A DNA stretch of 64,000 nucleotides from contig NZ_AMRG01000003.1 in the NCBI RefSeq assembly GCF_000299895.1, forward strand, positions 62,001 to 126,000, written 5' to 3'. Shown piece after piece: positions 44,093-55,379 of this stretch (positions are counted from its first letter, which is position 1; every line of letters starts with the position of its first letter). The translations under genes and the position numbers were made by a program. This DNA is from Idiomarina xiamenensis 10-D-4 (GTDB taxonomy: Bacteria > Pseudomonadota > Gammaproteobacteria > Enterobacterales > Alteromonadaceae). Under the pieces are notes generated by a model. The model saw only the letters and a list, made by a program, of their open reading frames with translations. It was not told the DNA's origin and did not search any database.

Positions 44093-46681
44093 TCACGCCA
44101 CATTAATGGTCGGAATAATGTTCTTCTTAGCGGCATCTTCGGCCTGACGGAAATCATCCATACGGTCAAAGTTTAAGTACTGATAAACCTCACCCGCCAT
44201 CGCATTGATATCCGAGGCATAGGCTAAGTACTCTTCCGGCGTCGGTAATTTACCGACGATGGCGCCAACAGCAGCAAGCTCTGCCGAGGTTAAGTACACA
44301 TTAGCACCGTCACCTAAGCGGTTCGGGAAGTTACGCGTCGAGGTCGACAACACGGTACTGTTTGCTTCGACTCGCGCTTGGTTACCCATACATAATGAAC
44401 AACCCGGCATTTCGGTACGAACACCATTGCGTTCATAAATGTCGTAGTAACCCTCTTCACGCAACTGCGCCTGATCCATTTTGGTCGGTGGCGCAATCCA
44501 CAGCCGGGTATTCAACGGATCGGCGTTTTTCTCCAACAACTTACCCGCAGCACGGAAGTGACCGATGTTGGTCATGCACGAACCGATGAACACTTCATCA
44601 ACCTTATCACCAGCGACTTCGCTTAAGTACTTCGCGTCATCAGGATCATTTGGACAGCAGACGATCGGCTCTTTGATGTCGTTCAGGTCGATTTCGATAA
44701 CTTCGGCGTATTCGGCATCGGCATCGGCTTGCATCAACTCAGGTTTAGCCAACCACTCTTCCATCTTGCGGGCTCGGCGCTCAAGGGTACGCGCGTCGCC
44801 ATAACCTTCGTTGATCATCCAACGTAACATGGTGATGTTAGACCGCAGATACTCGGCAATCGATTGCTCTGACAGCTTGATGGTACAACCTGCCGCCGAG
44901 CGCTCTGCCGAGGCATCTGACAATTCAAATGCTTGTTCGACGGTTAGGTTTTCTAAGCCCTCGATTTCAAGAATACGGCCCGAGAAGGCGTTTTTCTTGC
45001 CGCGCTTTTCAACCGTCAATAAACCAGCTTTGATCGCGAACAACGGGATAGCATGTACTAAATCACGCAGTGTCACGCCTGGCTGCATCTCACCCTTAAA
45101 GCGCACTAACACCGACTCTGGCATATCTAGCGGCATAACACCGGTAGCAGCGGCGAATGCCACCAGACCAGAACCCGCTGGGAATGAAATACCTAACGGA
45201 AAGCGTGTATGAGAATCGCCACCGGTGCCGACGGTATCGGGTAACAACATACGGTTTAACCAGCTATGAATAATGCCGTCGCCAGGACGTAAGCTGACGC
45301 CACCACGGTTCATAATGAAATCAGGCAAGGTATGCTGAGTTTCGACGTCAACCGGCTTCGGATAAGCGGCAGTGTGGCAGAACGACTGCATGGTTAAATC
45401 GGCGGTAAAACCTAAACACGCCAGATCTTTTAGCTCGTCACGAGTCATTGGCCCGGTAGTATCTTGCGAACCAACCGTAGTCATCTTCGGTTCACAATAG
45501 GTGCCAGGACGCACGCCATCGATACCACAAGCACGACCCACCATTTTCTGCGCCAGCGTATAACCTTTACCGGTATCGGTCGGTTGCTCAGGTTTTAAGA
45601 ACATTTCCGATGGTGCCAAGCCCAATGCTTCACGCGCCTTTTCAGTCAAACCACGACCGATGATCAGGTTAATACGACCACCCGCACGCACTTCATCAAG
45701 GATCACGCGAGAGGCGTAGTCATACTCGGCGATAATCTCGCCCGCTTGGTTTTCAATTTTGCCCTGATACGGATAAATGGTGATGACGTCGCCCATGTCC
45801 ATTTTTTCAACATCGGCTTCAAACACCAAAGCACCGGCATCTTTCATGGTATTAAAGAAGATCGGTGCCACTTTACCACCGATACAAATACCACCCGCAC
45901 GCTTATTCGGCGTACCCGGCATATCTTCACCGATGAACCACAATACCGAGTTAGTTGCTGACTTACGTGACGAGCCCGTACCCACAACATCACCAACAAA
46001 CGCCACCGGATGGCCACGCTCTTTCAGTTCGGCAATTTGTGCCGCAGCATCGGTTACACCCTCACGCGGCATTTTGTACATGGCTTTAGCGTGTAATGGA
46101 ATATCAGGACGTGACCAAGCATCAGGTGCTGGTGATAAGTCATCGGTATTAGTTTCGCCGGTGACTTTAAATACCGAGGCTTTGATTTGTTCAGGCATTT
46201 GGTCGCGCGCGGTAAACCACTCAGCATTCGCCCAAGATTCAATCACTTCTTTAGCTAAGGCATTACCTGCTTTCATTTTCTCTTCGACGTCGTGGAAGGC
46301 GTCAAACATCAACAGGGTATGTTTTAATTCGGTCGCAGCCAGAGCACCCAGTTCAGCGTCATCCAGCAGTTCGATCAACGTGGCAATGTTATAGCCACCG
46401 TGCATGTTACCCAGCAACTTGACCGCGTCGGCTTTGCTAATAATGGGAGAACTGGCTTCGCCTTGTACTAAAGCGGCTAAAAAGCCAGCTTTAACGTAAG
46501 CCGCCTCATCCACGCCCGGTGGTACGCGGTTGGCAATCAGGTTCAGCAAAAATGCTTCTTCGCCGGCCGGCGGATTTTTCAATAGCTCGACCAAGTCAGC
46601 AACTTGTTCGGCAGTTAACGGCTTCGGTGGGATGCCTTCTGCGGCACGTTCTTCTACATGCTTACGGTATGCTTGTAGCAC
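44093..46681 (-). CDS. acnB: Aconitate hydratase B
   Basis: AcnB isomerises citrate and isocitrate in the TCA cycle (and 2-methylisocitrate) using a [4Fe-4S] cluster. The 862-residue protein has the HEAT-like first domain ([17 protein letters not shown]) and domain 4 placed near the N terminus, as in AcnB. The cluster cysteines lie in [11 protein letters not shown] and [11 protein letters not shown] choose the GTG at 46681 because it aligns with E. coli AcnB and has GAGG nine bases upstream; an ATG at 46729 adds 16 unsupported residues. Likely an ArcA target. Confidence 0.96.
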   Translation of the reverse strand: MLQAYRKHVEERAAEGIPPKPLTAEQVADLVELLKNPPAGEEAFLLNLIANRVPPGVDEAAYVKAGFLAALVQGEASSPIISKADAVKLLGNMHGGYNIATLIELLDDAELGALAATELKHTLLMFDAFHDVEEKMKAGNALAKEVIESWANAEWFTARDQMPEQIKASVFKVTGETNTDDLSPAPDAWSRPDIPLHAKAMYKMPREGVTDAAAQIAELKERGHPVAFVGDVVGTGSSRKSATNSVLWFIGEDMPGTPNKRAGGICIGGKVAPIFFNTMKDAGALVFEADVEKMDMGDVITIYPYQGKIENQAGEIIAEYDYASRVILDEVRAGGRINLIIGRGLTEKAREALGLAPSEMFLKPEQPTDTGKGYTLAQKMVGRACGIDGVRPGTYCEPKMTTVGSQDTTGPMTRDELKDLACLGFTADLTMQSFCHTAAYPKPVDVETQHTLPDFIMNRGGVSLRPGDGIIHSWLNRMLLPDTVGTGGDSHTRFPLGISFPAGSGLVAFAAATGVMPLDMPESVLVRFKGEMQPGVTLRDLVHAIPLFAIKAGLLTVEKRGKKNAFSGRILEIEGLENLTVEQAFELSDASAERSAAGCTIKLSEQSIAEYLRSNITMLRWMINEGYGDARTLERRARKMEEWLAKPELMQADADAEYAEVIEIDLNDIKEPIVCCPNDPDDAKYLSEVAGDKVDEVFIGSCMTNIGHFRAAGKLLEKNADPLNTRLWIAPPTKMDQAQLREEGYYDIYERNGVRTEMPGCSLCMGNQARVEANSTVLSTSTRNFPNRLGDGANVYLTSAELAAVGAIVGKLPTPEEYLAYASDINAMAGEVYQYLNFDRMDDFRQAEDAAKKNIIPTINVA

Positions 46682-46834
46682 TATGGATACCTCATGATTG
46701 CGTTGACCCCAAGCGCCTTTTTGGTACAAGACTGGGGGGTAAATAAAAGTCGCGCAATTATAAGGGTTTTAGCATCGGATTCCTATGCTACTGGGCTAAC
46801 CGGGCGCTATAGCTGTCATAAATTTGGTGAATGA

Positions 46835-46874
46835 GAAAAAAGCCGACGATAGCGCACTCATAACTATCATCGGC
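46835..46874 (-). terminator. Terminator after the LysR-family gene
   Basis: Arms gccgacgatag and ctatcatcggc (one mismatch) with an 11-base loop; on the minus strand a run of T follows. It lies 100 bases after the LysR gene and upstream of acnB. The rest of 46682-46974 holds no gene that I can see. Confidence 0.75.
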
Positions 46875-46974
46875 GGGTTGGGAACCGGATAGCATTAAAG
46901 ATACGCCTAAACTCGAAAAAGTTGGGATTTAGCTTGTAAAAGTTTATGTCAGCGGTCCCCATCAGCATTAACGA

Positions 46975-47853
46975 TTATAAAAATGACTGCCATAGCGCAG
47001 CAGCGGCTACGCCCGGCATACGCTGGCTAGCACGCACTAAATGAATAGGAATACGCTCGGCATGCACCACCCCAGCTATCGACAAATTTTGTAACACACC
47101 ACTGGCTAGTTCGGCAGCAACCAAATGTTCAGGAATGATCCCCCAACCTAATCCGGCAACCAGCATATCTCGCTGGGCGGCAATATCGTCCATACGAATG
47201 CGGCGGCTACTGGGTAAGCGTAAAATGCTGTCGAAGTTGATACCAATGTCCATATCTTGCGGCAGTAGTAACGGCAGATTGAGCAACTCAGTACGGTTAC
47301 GCGGCATGCCGCCGTACTCGTTCAGCAGATCGCGACTGGCGACAATAGCTAGGGTCAATTCGGCCACCGGCAACGTTTCGACATCGGCATGTTGATGAAA
47401 GGTCGGTAGCCACGGACATAAGCCAACATCACTGTCGCCGTCGATAATACGACGCAGTGTGCGTAACTGACTATTAGAGCCTACCACTAATTCAGTCGCC
47501 GGGAACTGCTGCTGTAAGCGCCTGAGCACCGGCACCAACACATTGAAGTTACAGGTGCGGTCGTAATCAATACGCAACGTCACTTCGGCACCATGCTGCA
47601 GCCGTTCACTCAACGATAACAGACGTTGTTGTTGCCGCAGTACCTCCTCGGCTTGGCGTAAAAACGACTGCCCTTTCGGTGTTAACCGTAAACGATATTG
47701 GTGTCGATCGAATAACGCAAAACCGGCATGTTGCTCGAGCTTTTTTATCGCCATACTTAACGCCGATTGGGTCCGGTGAAGTCGGCGCGCCGCACCGTGC
47801 AAACTGCCACTTTCGACGATCGCTAAAAATATTTCCAGCTGCTGTATGGTCAC
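46975..47853 (-). CDS. LysR-family transcriptional regulator
   Basis: A 292-residue LysR regulator. The helix-turn-helix is at residues 1-60 (QQLEIFLAIVESGSLHGAARRLHRTQSALSMAIKKLEQ), the rest is the periplasmic-binding-like effector domain. It is divergent from the RND efflux pair across a 117-base gap that must contain both promoters, so it most likely controls that pump. The effector is unknown. Confidence 0.9.
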   Translation of the reverse strand: MTIQQLEIFLAIVESGSLHGAARRLHRTQSALSMAIKKLEQHAGFALFDRHQYRLRLTPKGQSFLRQAEEVLRQQQRLLSLSERLQHGAEVTLRIDYDRTCNFNVLVPVLRRLQQQFPATELVVGSNSQLRTLRRIIDGDSDVGLCPWLPTFHQHADVETLPVAELTLAIVASRDLLNEYGGMPRNRTELLNLPLLLPQDMDIGINFDSILRLPSSRRIRMDDIAAQRDMLVAGLGWGIIPEHLVAAELASGVLQNLSIAGVVHAERIPIHLVRASQRMPGVAAAALWQSFL

Positions 47854-47970
47854 TCGCCACCCATTCAGTAAAATTGAACAAGTTTTCTTATTTTTTGAAA
47901 TATTACTGGATTTAGACTTGAATTACACTGTGCAAAACCTATCCATCTATCATGCTCACAAGGATCTGCC

Positions 47971-49071
47971 ATGATGTCTCGCCTGTTGCCCGCCGCAGTT
48001 ACCCTGCCCTTACTACTGACACTGGGCTTGAGTGCCTGTTCAGAGCCGACGACTAACGCTGTCGACACGCAGCCCAGACCGGTTAAATTGACCACGGTCA
48101 GCGCTGGAAATGAACCACGTTTACGTCAGTTTCCTGCGGTGGTAGAGGCCGCCAATGTTGCTGAACTCACATTTCGGGTGGCTGGTGAGTTAAGCCAATT
48201 ACCCGGTCGTCCAGGGGTTACCGTGGCGCGTGGCGACTTAATTGCGAAGCTCGACCCAAGCGATTATCAACTGGTGGTCGACGAGGCCAAAGCCCGTTAT
48301 GAACTGGCTGAATCGCAATACACTCGTAGCCAAAACTTGGTCGAGCAGGGACTGATGTCGGCGTCTCAATTTGATGAGATCACCTCACAAATGCGGGTCG
48401 CCAAAGCCAATCTTGAAACGGCTCAGGCCAACCTTAACTACACCGAACTAAGAGCCCCGTTTGCGGGCGTAGTCGCTCACTTGTATGTTGAAAACTACGA
48501 AAACATCCAGGCCAAGCAACCGATTGCCACGTTGCAAATGAACGATGCCATAGATATCAGTATCTCGGTGCCGGAGAATTTGTTTGCACGGGTGCAGCGC
48601 CGCGTTGACTACCAACCCGATGTGATATTTGAAGCGGATCCCAAGCGCGCCTTTAAAGCCTCATTAAAAGAGTGGGATAGTCAGGCTGATGCAGCCACCA
48701 ATACCTATGAAGTGGTTTTCACTATGGCAAAACCACGAGACCTCAATATTTTACCCGGCATGTCGGCGACCGTGGTAGTCGATACCAGCGCGGTGATTCA
48801 ATACGATGCCGATGCCCTGTTTGTACCCGCTTCTGCGGTATTTACGCCAGCCGATAATGGCGACAGCGATGCGCATTATGTATGGCGTTATCAAGGTGAC
48901 AACGAGCGTGGACAAGTAGAAAAAGTGAAAGTCAGCGTTGCCGATATCAGTAATGCCGGCATTGCCATTACCGCTGGCTTGAAGTCCGGCGATCAAGTGG
49001 TCAGTGCCGGAGTTAATCAATTACAAGATGGGCAACTGGTGCGTCCGTGGACCCGCGAGCGGGGGCTGTAA
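47971..49071 (+). CDS. RND efflux periplasmic adaptor lipoprotein
   Basis: A 366-residue membrane-fusion protein (MexA/AcrA type). The N terminus ends in LGLSACSEP, a lipobox, so the mature protein is lipid-anchored in the periplasm. Barrel, lipoyl and coiled-coil hairpin parts are visible (VTVARGDLIAKLDPSDYQL, the helical ASQFDEITSQMRVAKANLETAQANLN, then LRAPFAGVV). It links the inner-membrane pump to an outer-membrane channel not encoded here. AAGGA lies six bases before the first ATG. Its stop overlaps the pump start as TAATG. Confidence 0.9.
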   Translation: MMSRLLPAAVTLPLLLTLGLSACSEPTTNAVDTQPRPVKLTTVSAGNEPRLRQFPAVVEAANVAELTFRVAGELSQLPGRPGVTVARGDLIAKLDPSDYQLVVDEAKARYELAESQYTRSQNLVEQGLMSASQFDEITSQMRVAKANLETAQANLNYTELRAPFAGVVAHLYVENYENIQAKQPIATLQMNDAIDISISVPENLFARVQRRVDYQPDVIFEADPKRAFKASLKEWDSQADAATNTYEVVFTMAKPRDLNILPGMSATVVVDTSAVIQYDADALFVPASAVFTPADNGDSDAHYVWRYQGDNERGQVEKVKVSVADISNAGIAITAGLKSGDQVVSAGVNQLQDGQLVRPWTRERGL

Positions 49072-52000
49072 TGGATATCGCACGTTATAGCATTGAACGC
49101 AAAACCAGTAGCTGGATTTTATTACTGGTGCTGCTGCTCGGTGGTAGTTTTGCCTTACTCAACTTAGGCCGTTTGGAAGATCCCGAGTTCACCATCAAAC
49201 AAGCCATGGTGATCACCAGTTATCCGGGCGCGTCGGCACAAGAAGTCGAGGAAGAAGTCACCTATCGTATCGAGAATGCGATTCAAGCGTTAAGTTACAT
49301 CGATAACATCAAATCGATTTCGCAACCGGGCTTATCGCAAATCACAGTAGAGATGCAGTCGACCTACCGCAGCGGCGATTTACCACAAATATGGGATGAA
49401 CTGAGACGCAAAGTTAATGATGTGCAGAGCCAGTTACCGCCTGGCGTCAATGCGCCTATAGTGAAGGATGATTTTGCTGATGTTTACGGTGTGTTATTGG
49501 CATTAACCGGCCCCGGTTACGGTTATCAAGATTTGGAAGATTTCGCAAAATATCTGCGCCGCGAACTGGTACTTATCCCGGGTGTTGGCAAGGTCGTGTT
49601 AGAGGGCACTCAGCAAGAGCAAGTGGTGGTCGAGGCATCACGTAATAAGATGGCTAATTACGGTATTCCTCCCGATCGTATCGCGCAGCTGCTGACCACG
49701 CAGAATGCCATTGCCGATGCCGGCCGTCTGCGCATCGACGACGAGCGCCTACGCATCAGCACCTCGGGAGAGTTTTCCTCAGTCGATGAATTGGCTAACC
49801 TGGTGGTCAGTAATCCCGGCGCCAAAGAGAGAATTTACTTACGTGACGTCGCTCGGGTTTACCGCGATTATCAAGAAATCCCCGATCATCTGGTGCATTT
49901 TGATGGTAAACCGGCACTTTGGTTAGGCCTGTCATTCGCCAAAGACGTCAATGTCGTCGATGTCGGTCAGCGTCTGCAACAACGACTCGCCGAACTGGAT
50001 TACGCCAAACCTGTAGGCATGCAATTAGACGCTATCTACAACCAACCGCAAGAAGTGGAAAGTTCGGTCAGCAATTTCCTGCTAAACCTCGTTGAAGCGG
50101 TTGTCATTGTGATTGTCGCACTACTTTTAACCATGGGCCTGCGTAGCGGCTTGTTAATTGGCATGGTGTTATTACTGACCGTGCTGGGCACCTTTATTTT
50201 TATGTATGTGATGGGCATTAACCTGCAACGGGTATCTTTGGGTGCCTTGATCATTGCACTCGGTATGCTGGTTGATAACGCTATTGTGGTCGCCGAAGGT
50301 ATGTTGGTCGGCATGCGCCGTGGCATGAGTAAAGCGAAAGCAGCAAGCCAAGTGGTCGAGCAAAACAAATGGCCGCTGTTTGGCGCCACCGTTATCGCCA
50401 TCATCGCCTTTGCTCCAATCGGTTTATCTAAAGATGCCTCGGGTGAATTTGCCGGTAGTCTGTTTTGGGTGTTGTTTATTAGCTTACTATTAAGCTGGTT
50501 CACGGCTATCACCCTAACGCCATTTTTAGGGCATTATTTGTATCGCCAAGATACCAGCGCCGCGGTCAGCGACGATGACGACGTATACCGCGCCGGTTTT
50601 TACCAGCGTTATCGACGCGTGTTGCAGTGGCTATTACATCATCGCGGCTTAACCGGACTAGTGTTATTGGGACTATTGGTGGTCGCTGTAGCGGGCTTCG
50701 GGCAAGTCAAACAGGCCTTTTTTCCACCGTCTACGACGCCGATGTTTTATGTCGATTTATGGTACCCGCAGGGCACCGATATTCGTACCACCAGCGCCGA
50801 CGTTAAACGTATTGAGCAATTTGTGCTAAAGCAGCCCGAGGTGAAGCAAGTGGCAACCACCATTGGCCGCGGCGCACCTCGCTTTACCTTGACCTATATG
50901 GTGGAGAAGTCGTATGAGAGCTATGCGCAGTTGATCATCCGGGCGCGCGACCGCGAACAAATGGAAGCACTGTTACCGCGCATTCGCCGCTATATCTATC
51001 AGCACCACCCTCAAGTAGAAGACAAATTATTGCGCATGGAGATAGGCCCTTCCACGCCAGCCAAAATTGAAGCGCGCTTTAGTGGTGCTGATCCATTAGT
51101 ACTGCGACAGCTTGCCGAACAAGCCAAAGCGGTGTTACGCGCCGATCCCGGTGCGACCAATATTCGTGATGACTGGCGCCAGCGTACCAAATTGTTGCAG
51201 CCACGCTATAACGAAGCCGCCGGACGTCGTTTAGGTATTAGTCGTGAGGATGTCAGTGATGTTCTGAAGACCAATTTTGTCGGTCGTTCGGTGGGCATTT
51301 ATCGGGACGGTACACAGTTATTGCCGATCATCGTGCGGGCGCCGTTAAGCGAGCGCGCAGATATCGATAACTGGCAAGATTTGCAGGTTTTTAGCGACGT
51401 ATTAGCCGCTTATGTACCACTCACACAAGTGGTCAATGCCGTTGACTTGCGCTGGGAAAACAACCTGATCCTACGTCGTGATCGTAAGCGCACGCTAACG
51501 GTTATGGCCGATCCAGACGCCTTAGGCGACGAAACCGCCGCGCAATTATTTGATCGTGTTCACGGCGCCATCGAAGCCATCGAATTGCCACTCGGTTATC
51601 AGTTAACTTGGGGCGGCGAGCATGAGGCGGCGGGCAAAGCCGAAAAAGCCGTCTTTGGCGCGATTCCGTTGGGCGTATTAGCGATGGTGATTATTACCGT
51701 GCTGCTATTTAACTCGGCGCGTTTAGCGGTGGTCTTATGGACCGCGGTACCGCTCTCGATTATAGGTGTCACCTTGGGCTTGCTAGTGATGAATAAACCC
51801 TTTGGTTTTATGGCTTTGTTAGGCTTTCTCAGTTTGTCCGGCATGCTGCTGAAAAACGGCATTGTTTTGCTCGAACAAATTGCGGTAGAGCGCGAAGCAG
51901 GCAAAGCTCCTTACCGCGCGGTGGTCGATGCCGCTGTTAGCCGCGTCAGACCGGTGGGCATGGCAGCAGCCACTACCATTCTGGGTATGTTACCGCTACT

Positions 52001-52151
52001 ATTTGACGACTTTTTTGCCAGTATGGCGGTGGTGATCATGTTTGGCTTAGGTTTTGCCACACTGTTAACACTGCTTATTGTGCCGTTAATGTACGCAATG
52101 GTAATGCGTGTGGAAAATTCTCCAAAAAACGATCGCACTGCAACAGACTAG
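49071..52151 (+). CDS. RND efflux transporter permease
   Basis: A 1026-residue RND pump starting MDIARYSIERKTSSWILL at the ATG that overlaps the adaptor stop. Twelve membrane helices in two sixes, with the large periplasmic loops; the proton relay acidic residue is in the TM4 region (IALGMLVDNAIVVAEGM). It lacks the CusA/CzcA Met motif and belongs to the multidrug-type branch. Together with the adaptor and the divergent LysR gene it forms a complete inner-membrane efflux locus lacking its own outer-membrane factor. Confidence 0.93.
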   Translation: MDIARYSIERKTSSWILLLVLLLGGSFALLNLGRLEDPEFTIKQAMVITSYPGASAQEVEEEVTYRIENAIQALSYIDNIKSISQPGLSQITVEMQSTYRSGDLPQIWDELRRKVNDVQSQLPPGVNAPIVKDDFADVYGVLLALTGPGYGYQDLEDFAKYLRRELVLIPGVGKVVLEGTQQEQVVVEASRNKMANYGIPPDRIAQLLTTQNAIADAGRLRIDDERLRISTSGEFSSVDELANLVVSNPGAKERIYLRDVARVYRDYQEIPDHLVHFDGKPALWLGLSFAKDVNVVDVGQRLQQRLAELDYAKPVGMQLDAIYNQPQEVESSVSNFLLNLVEAVVIVIVALLLTMGLRSGLLIGMVLLLTVLGTFIFMYVMGINLQRVSLGALIIALGMLVDNAIVVAEGMLVGMRRGMSKAKAASQVVEQNKWPLFGATVIAIIAFAPIGLSKDASGEFAGSLFWVLFISLLLSWFTAITLTPFLGHYLYRQDTSAAVSDDDDVYRAGFYQRYRRVLQWLLHHRGLTGLVLLGLLVVAVAGFGQVKQAFFPPSTTPMFYVDLWYPQGTDIRTTSADVKRIEQFVLKQPEVKQVATTIGRGAPRFTLTYMVEKSYESYAQLIIRARDREQMEALLPRIRRYIYQHHPQVEDKLLRMEIGPSTPAKIEARFSGADPLVLRQLAEQAKAVLRADPGATNIRDDWRQRTKLLQPRYNEAAGRRLGISREDVSDVLKTNFVGRSVGIYRDGTQLLPIIVRAPLSERADIDNWQDLQVFSDVLAAYVPLTQVVNAVDLRWENNLILRRDRKRTLTVMADPDALGDETAAQLFDRVHGAIEAIELPLGYQLTWGGEHEAAGKAEKAVFGAIPLGVLAMVIITVLLFNSARLAVVLWTAVPLSIIGVTLGLLVMNKPFGFMALLGFLSLSGMLLKNGIVLLEQIAVEREAGKAPYRAVVDAAVSRVRPVGMAAATTILGMLPLLFDDFFASMAVVIMFGLGFATLLTLLIVPLMYAMVMRVENSPKNDRTATD

Positions 52152-52192
52152 TTAGTGACTAATCGTCGCACACATACTGGTCACAGTATTTC

Positions 52193-52231
52193 GGCGGACA
52201 CGTGATTAACCTCACGTTGTCCGCCTTTTTT
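52193..52231 (+). terminator. Intrinsic terminator after the RND pump gene
   Basis: Long arms ggcggacacgtga and tcacgttgtccgcc (one unpaired base) are followed by six T on the plus strand, about 40 bases after the pump stop. Confidence 0.82.
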
Positions 52232-52255
52232 ATTACGCTGATAACCCAACGCTAT

Positions 52256-55200
52256 TTAGCGATGTCTTAACCGACGCGCTTGTTGCCAGTAAAACAGCAC
52301 CGGGATCACCAGCATCGATACTAACGGTGCCAGTATCATGCCACCAACCACGGGCGCGGCGATACGCTGCATAACGTCGTCGGCTGTGGCACCACCAATC
52401 AGTATCGGTAACAGCCCTAACACCACCGTCAACACCGTCATGACTTTCGGCCGTAAGCGTGCCACCGCTCCGCGCATCACTGCTGCTTTTAAGCCACTGA
52501 GGTTCCGCTCGCGGGTTTCCTGCCAAGCGTTATTTAAGTACACCATCATGACCACGCCAAATTCAGCAGCAATGCCGGCTAAGGCGATTAACCCCACCGC
52601 TACCGCTAGCGACAAGTGAAAGTCCAGCAGGCTGATAAACCAAAGACTACCCGCTAGCGCTAATGGCAAGCTCAGCAACACCATTAACGACTGCGTTAAA
52701 CTTCGGAAAATGGCATAAAGTAACATCACAATACTCAGTAAAATAAGTGGCAGTAATTGCTGTAAATCGCTACTGACTCGCTGCAAATATTGATATTGCC
52801 CAGCCCACTGCCAGCGCACGCCGCTACTGGGTGCGATTTGCGCTAAGCGGTGTTGTACTAACTCCTGATAAGCCGCCACCGTCATGTCCGCTTGCGGCTC
52901 AATGTAGACATACGTCACCGGTTGTGCGTTTTCACTTTTAATTAAGGTGGCTCCACTGTTAACAGCAATATCGGCGATATCACCCAGCATAACCCATTGC
53001 CCGTTCTGGCTAACGATAGGCAACTGACGCAGGCTGGCGAGGTGGTCTCGTAGTTGTCGGGGGTAACGCATGATGATTGGGTAACGCTCGCGTCCTTCAA
53101 CCGTGGTGGTGACCGTCTCGCCGCCAATAGCCCAGCGCACCGCCTGTTGGATCTGGCTTTGATCCAGACCATATTGTGCCGCCTTATTTAGGTCTGGTGT
53201 GATATCCAGATAACGCCCCATGGTGGCGCGCTCGGCATAGACCGAAGCCGTTTCCGGGTAGCCTTGCAAATGCTGTTCAAATTGCGTGGCGACCTGCTGT
53301 AATTGCGCCAACGAATCACCGCTGAGTTTGATCGCCAAGCTACTTTTGACACCGGTGGAAAGCATGTCGATACGGGTTTTGATCGGCTGCACCCAAGCAT
53401 TCCGAATACCGGGGATCTGCACCTTAGCATCTAGCTCAGCAATAATGTCTGCCAATTCGATACCGGCTCGCCATTCATCCTTAGGCCGCAGCTGAATGGT
53501 GGTTTCTAGCATCGTTAACGGCGCTGGGTCGGTCGCGGTATCAGCACGCCCGACTTTACCAAACACCGTTTTGACTTCCGCGACTTGCTTGATCAGTTGG
53601 TCGCTTTTTTGCAGCAATTTGACCGCCGTTTGCGGGCTCACGCCCGGTAAGGTTGTTGGCATATACAACAGGTCACCCTCGACCATCGGCGGCATAAACT
53701 CGGTATCCAAGTGCTGCCAAGGCCAATAGGCCGAAGCACTGATCAACAGCGCCAGCAACAACGTGGTTTTCGGCCAGCTTAAGGCCGCTTGTAGTAACGG
53801 CCGATACAATGCCGTTAAACCGCGTACCAACCAATTACGTTGTTCATCGGCCACGCGCCCGCGCACTACCAGTCCCATCAGCACCGGGATCAGCGTGACC
53901 GCGAATAGCGCCGCCGCTGCCATGGCAAAACTCTTGGTGTAAGCCAGTGGAGTAAACAGACGGCCCTCTTGCGCCTGCAAAGCAAATACCGGCAGAAAGC
54001 TGATGGTGATGATGAGCAGACTGAGGCACACCGCAGGACCCACTTCAATCGACGCCTGAGTAATCAAACGCCAACGCTCGGCACCGCGAGCAACTCGTTG
54101 CTGTTGTTGCTGATAACGCAGTAGGTGTTTATGCGCATTCTCAATCAGCACGATAGCCGCGTCGACCAAGGTTCCTAGCGCAATCGCGATGCCTCCCAAA
54201 CTCATGATGTTAGCGCTCACACCTAACCAGCGCATCACGATAAAAGCGGTTAACACCGCTAACGGCAAGGTAATAATGGCGACTAAGGCTGACCGCGCAT
54301 GCCATAAGAACAGCACACAAACCAACGCCACTAGCGCCATTTCTTCAATAATTTTCTGCTGTAGGTTATCGACCGCCGACTGAATCAGTTGCGAGCGGTC
54401 ATAGGTGGTCACCAGCTCAACACCTGCCGGCAAACTCTGCTGAATATGCTGCAATTGCGTTTTTAACGCTTGAATGGTGTTTAGTGCATTAGCGCCATAG
54501 CGCATAACGACGATGCCGCCGACCACCTCGCCCTCGCCATTTAGCTCAGCCATACCACGGCGGCTGAGCGGACCACGGCGGACCGTGGCGATGTCAGCTA
54601 ATGTCAACGCCGTGCCCTGCGCCGAGTTAACCGGCAACGGTAGCTCGCGTAATTGCTCTAGCGAGCTAATGTAACCACTTGCTCGCACCATGTATTCGGC
54701 TTCAGCCATCTCGACGATACCACCACCGACATCTTGATTGCTGGTGGCTAAAAGCTGCTTGACCTGACTTAATGGAATACCGTATTGGCGTAGTTTTTGT
54801 GGGTCGATGACCACTTGGTAGGCCTGCACCATGCCCCCCACCGTGGCGACTTCGGCAACCCCAGGCAACCCCTGTAACGCTTGTTTTATCGACCAGTTTT
54901 GCAAGCTCGTTAGTTCACCCAAGTGATGCTGACCGCTGCGATCAACCAAGGCATACTCATAAATCCAACCGACGCCGCTGGCATCGGGTCCCAAACTAGG
55001 CGTAATGCCCTCCGGCAACTGCGCTTGTGCTTGATTAAGAATTTCTAATACGCGTGAACGCGCCCAGTAAGGGTCCGTACCATCGGCGAAAATGACGTAA
55101 AGATAAGAGTCACCAAAGAATGAATAACCACGAACTTGCGTTGCGCCGGGCACGGCTAACAGTTGATTAGCCAACGGGTAGGTGATTTGGTCTTCGACCA

Positions 55201-55378
55201 AGTTGGCGGCCTGACCGGGATAACTGGTTTTGACGATGACCTGCACGTCGGAAAGATCAGGAATGGCATCTAATGGCGTTGCCAACATGGCACGCCAACC
55301 GGCCCAGCTCAGCGCGATGGCGGCGACGATCACTAGCAGCCGATTACGTATCGACCAACGAATAATGGCAGCTATCAT
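52256..55378 (-). CDS. cusA: Copper/silver RND efflux pump CusA-like
   Basis: A 1040-residue heavy-metal RND pump (HME family). It has TPLDAIPDLSDVQVIVKTSYPGQA near the N terminus and IAIALGTLVDAAIVLIENAHK in TM4. The three methionines of the CusA metal site are conserved in context: LLYMPTTLPG, LTMLETTIQL and RIDMLSTGVKS, which favours Cu(I)/Ag(I) over zinc-cobalt export. The start is the ATG at 55378, one base after the cusB stop. It exports metal from cytoplasm and periplasm with CusB; no outer-membrane CusC is encoded nearby. Confidence 0.92.
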   Translation of the reverse strand: MIAAIIRWSIRNRLLVIVAAIALSWAGWRAMLATPLDAIPDLSDVQVIVKTSYPGQAANLVEDQITYPLANQLLAVPGATQVRGYSFFGDSYLYVIFADGTDPYWARSRVLEILNQAQAQLPEGITPSLGPDASGVGWIYEYALVDRSGQHHLGELTSLQNWSIKQALQGLPGVAEVATVGGMVQAYQVVIDPQKLRQYGIPLSQVKQLLATSNQDVGGGIVEMAEAEYMVRASGYISSLEQLRELPLPVNSAQGTALTLADIATVRRGPLSRRGMAELNGEGEVVGGIVVMRYGANALNTIQALKTQLQHIQQSLPAGVELVTTYDRSQLIQSAVDNLQQKIIEEMALVALVCVLFLWHARSALVAIITLPLAVLTAFIVMRWLGVSANIMSLGGIAIALGTLVDAAIVLIENAHKHLLRYQQQQQRVARGAERWRLITQASIEVGPAVCLSLLIITISFLPVFALQAQEGRLFTPLAYTKSFAMAAAALFAVTLIPVLMGLVVRGRVADEQRNWLVRGLTALYRPLLQAALSWPKTTLLLALLISASAYWPWQHLDTEFMPPMVEGDLLYMPTTLPGVSPQTAVKLLQKSDQLIKQVAEVKTVFGKVGRADTATDPAPLTMLETTIQLRPKDEWRAGIELADIIAELDAKVQIPGIRNAWVQPIKTRIDMLSTGVKSSLAIKLSGDSLAQLQQVATQFEQHLQGYPETASVYAERATMGRYLDITPDLNKAAQYGLDQSQIQQAVRWAIGGETVTTTVEGRERYPIIMRYPRQLRDHLASLRQLPIVSQNGQWVMLGDIADIAVNSGATLIKSENAQPVTYVYIEPQADMTVAAYQELVQHRLAQIAPSSGVRWQWAGQYQYLQRVSSDLQQLLPLILLSIVMLLYAIFRSLTQSLMVLLSLPLALAGSLWFISLLDFHLSLAVAVGLIALAGIAAEFGVVMMVYLNNAWQETRERNLSGLKAAVMRGAVARLRPKVMTVLTVVLGLLPILIGGATADDVMQRIAAPVVGGMILAPLVSMLVIPVLFYWQQARRLRHR

Positions 55379-55379
55379 G

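Noticed and set aside
45777-46394. Open frame of 205 codons on the plus strand opposite acnB
   Set aside because: It lies wholly antisense to conserved AcnB sequence, has a biased Ser/Ala/Pro composition and no recognisable domain or ribosome-binding site.
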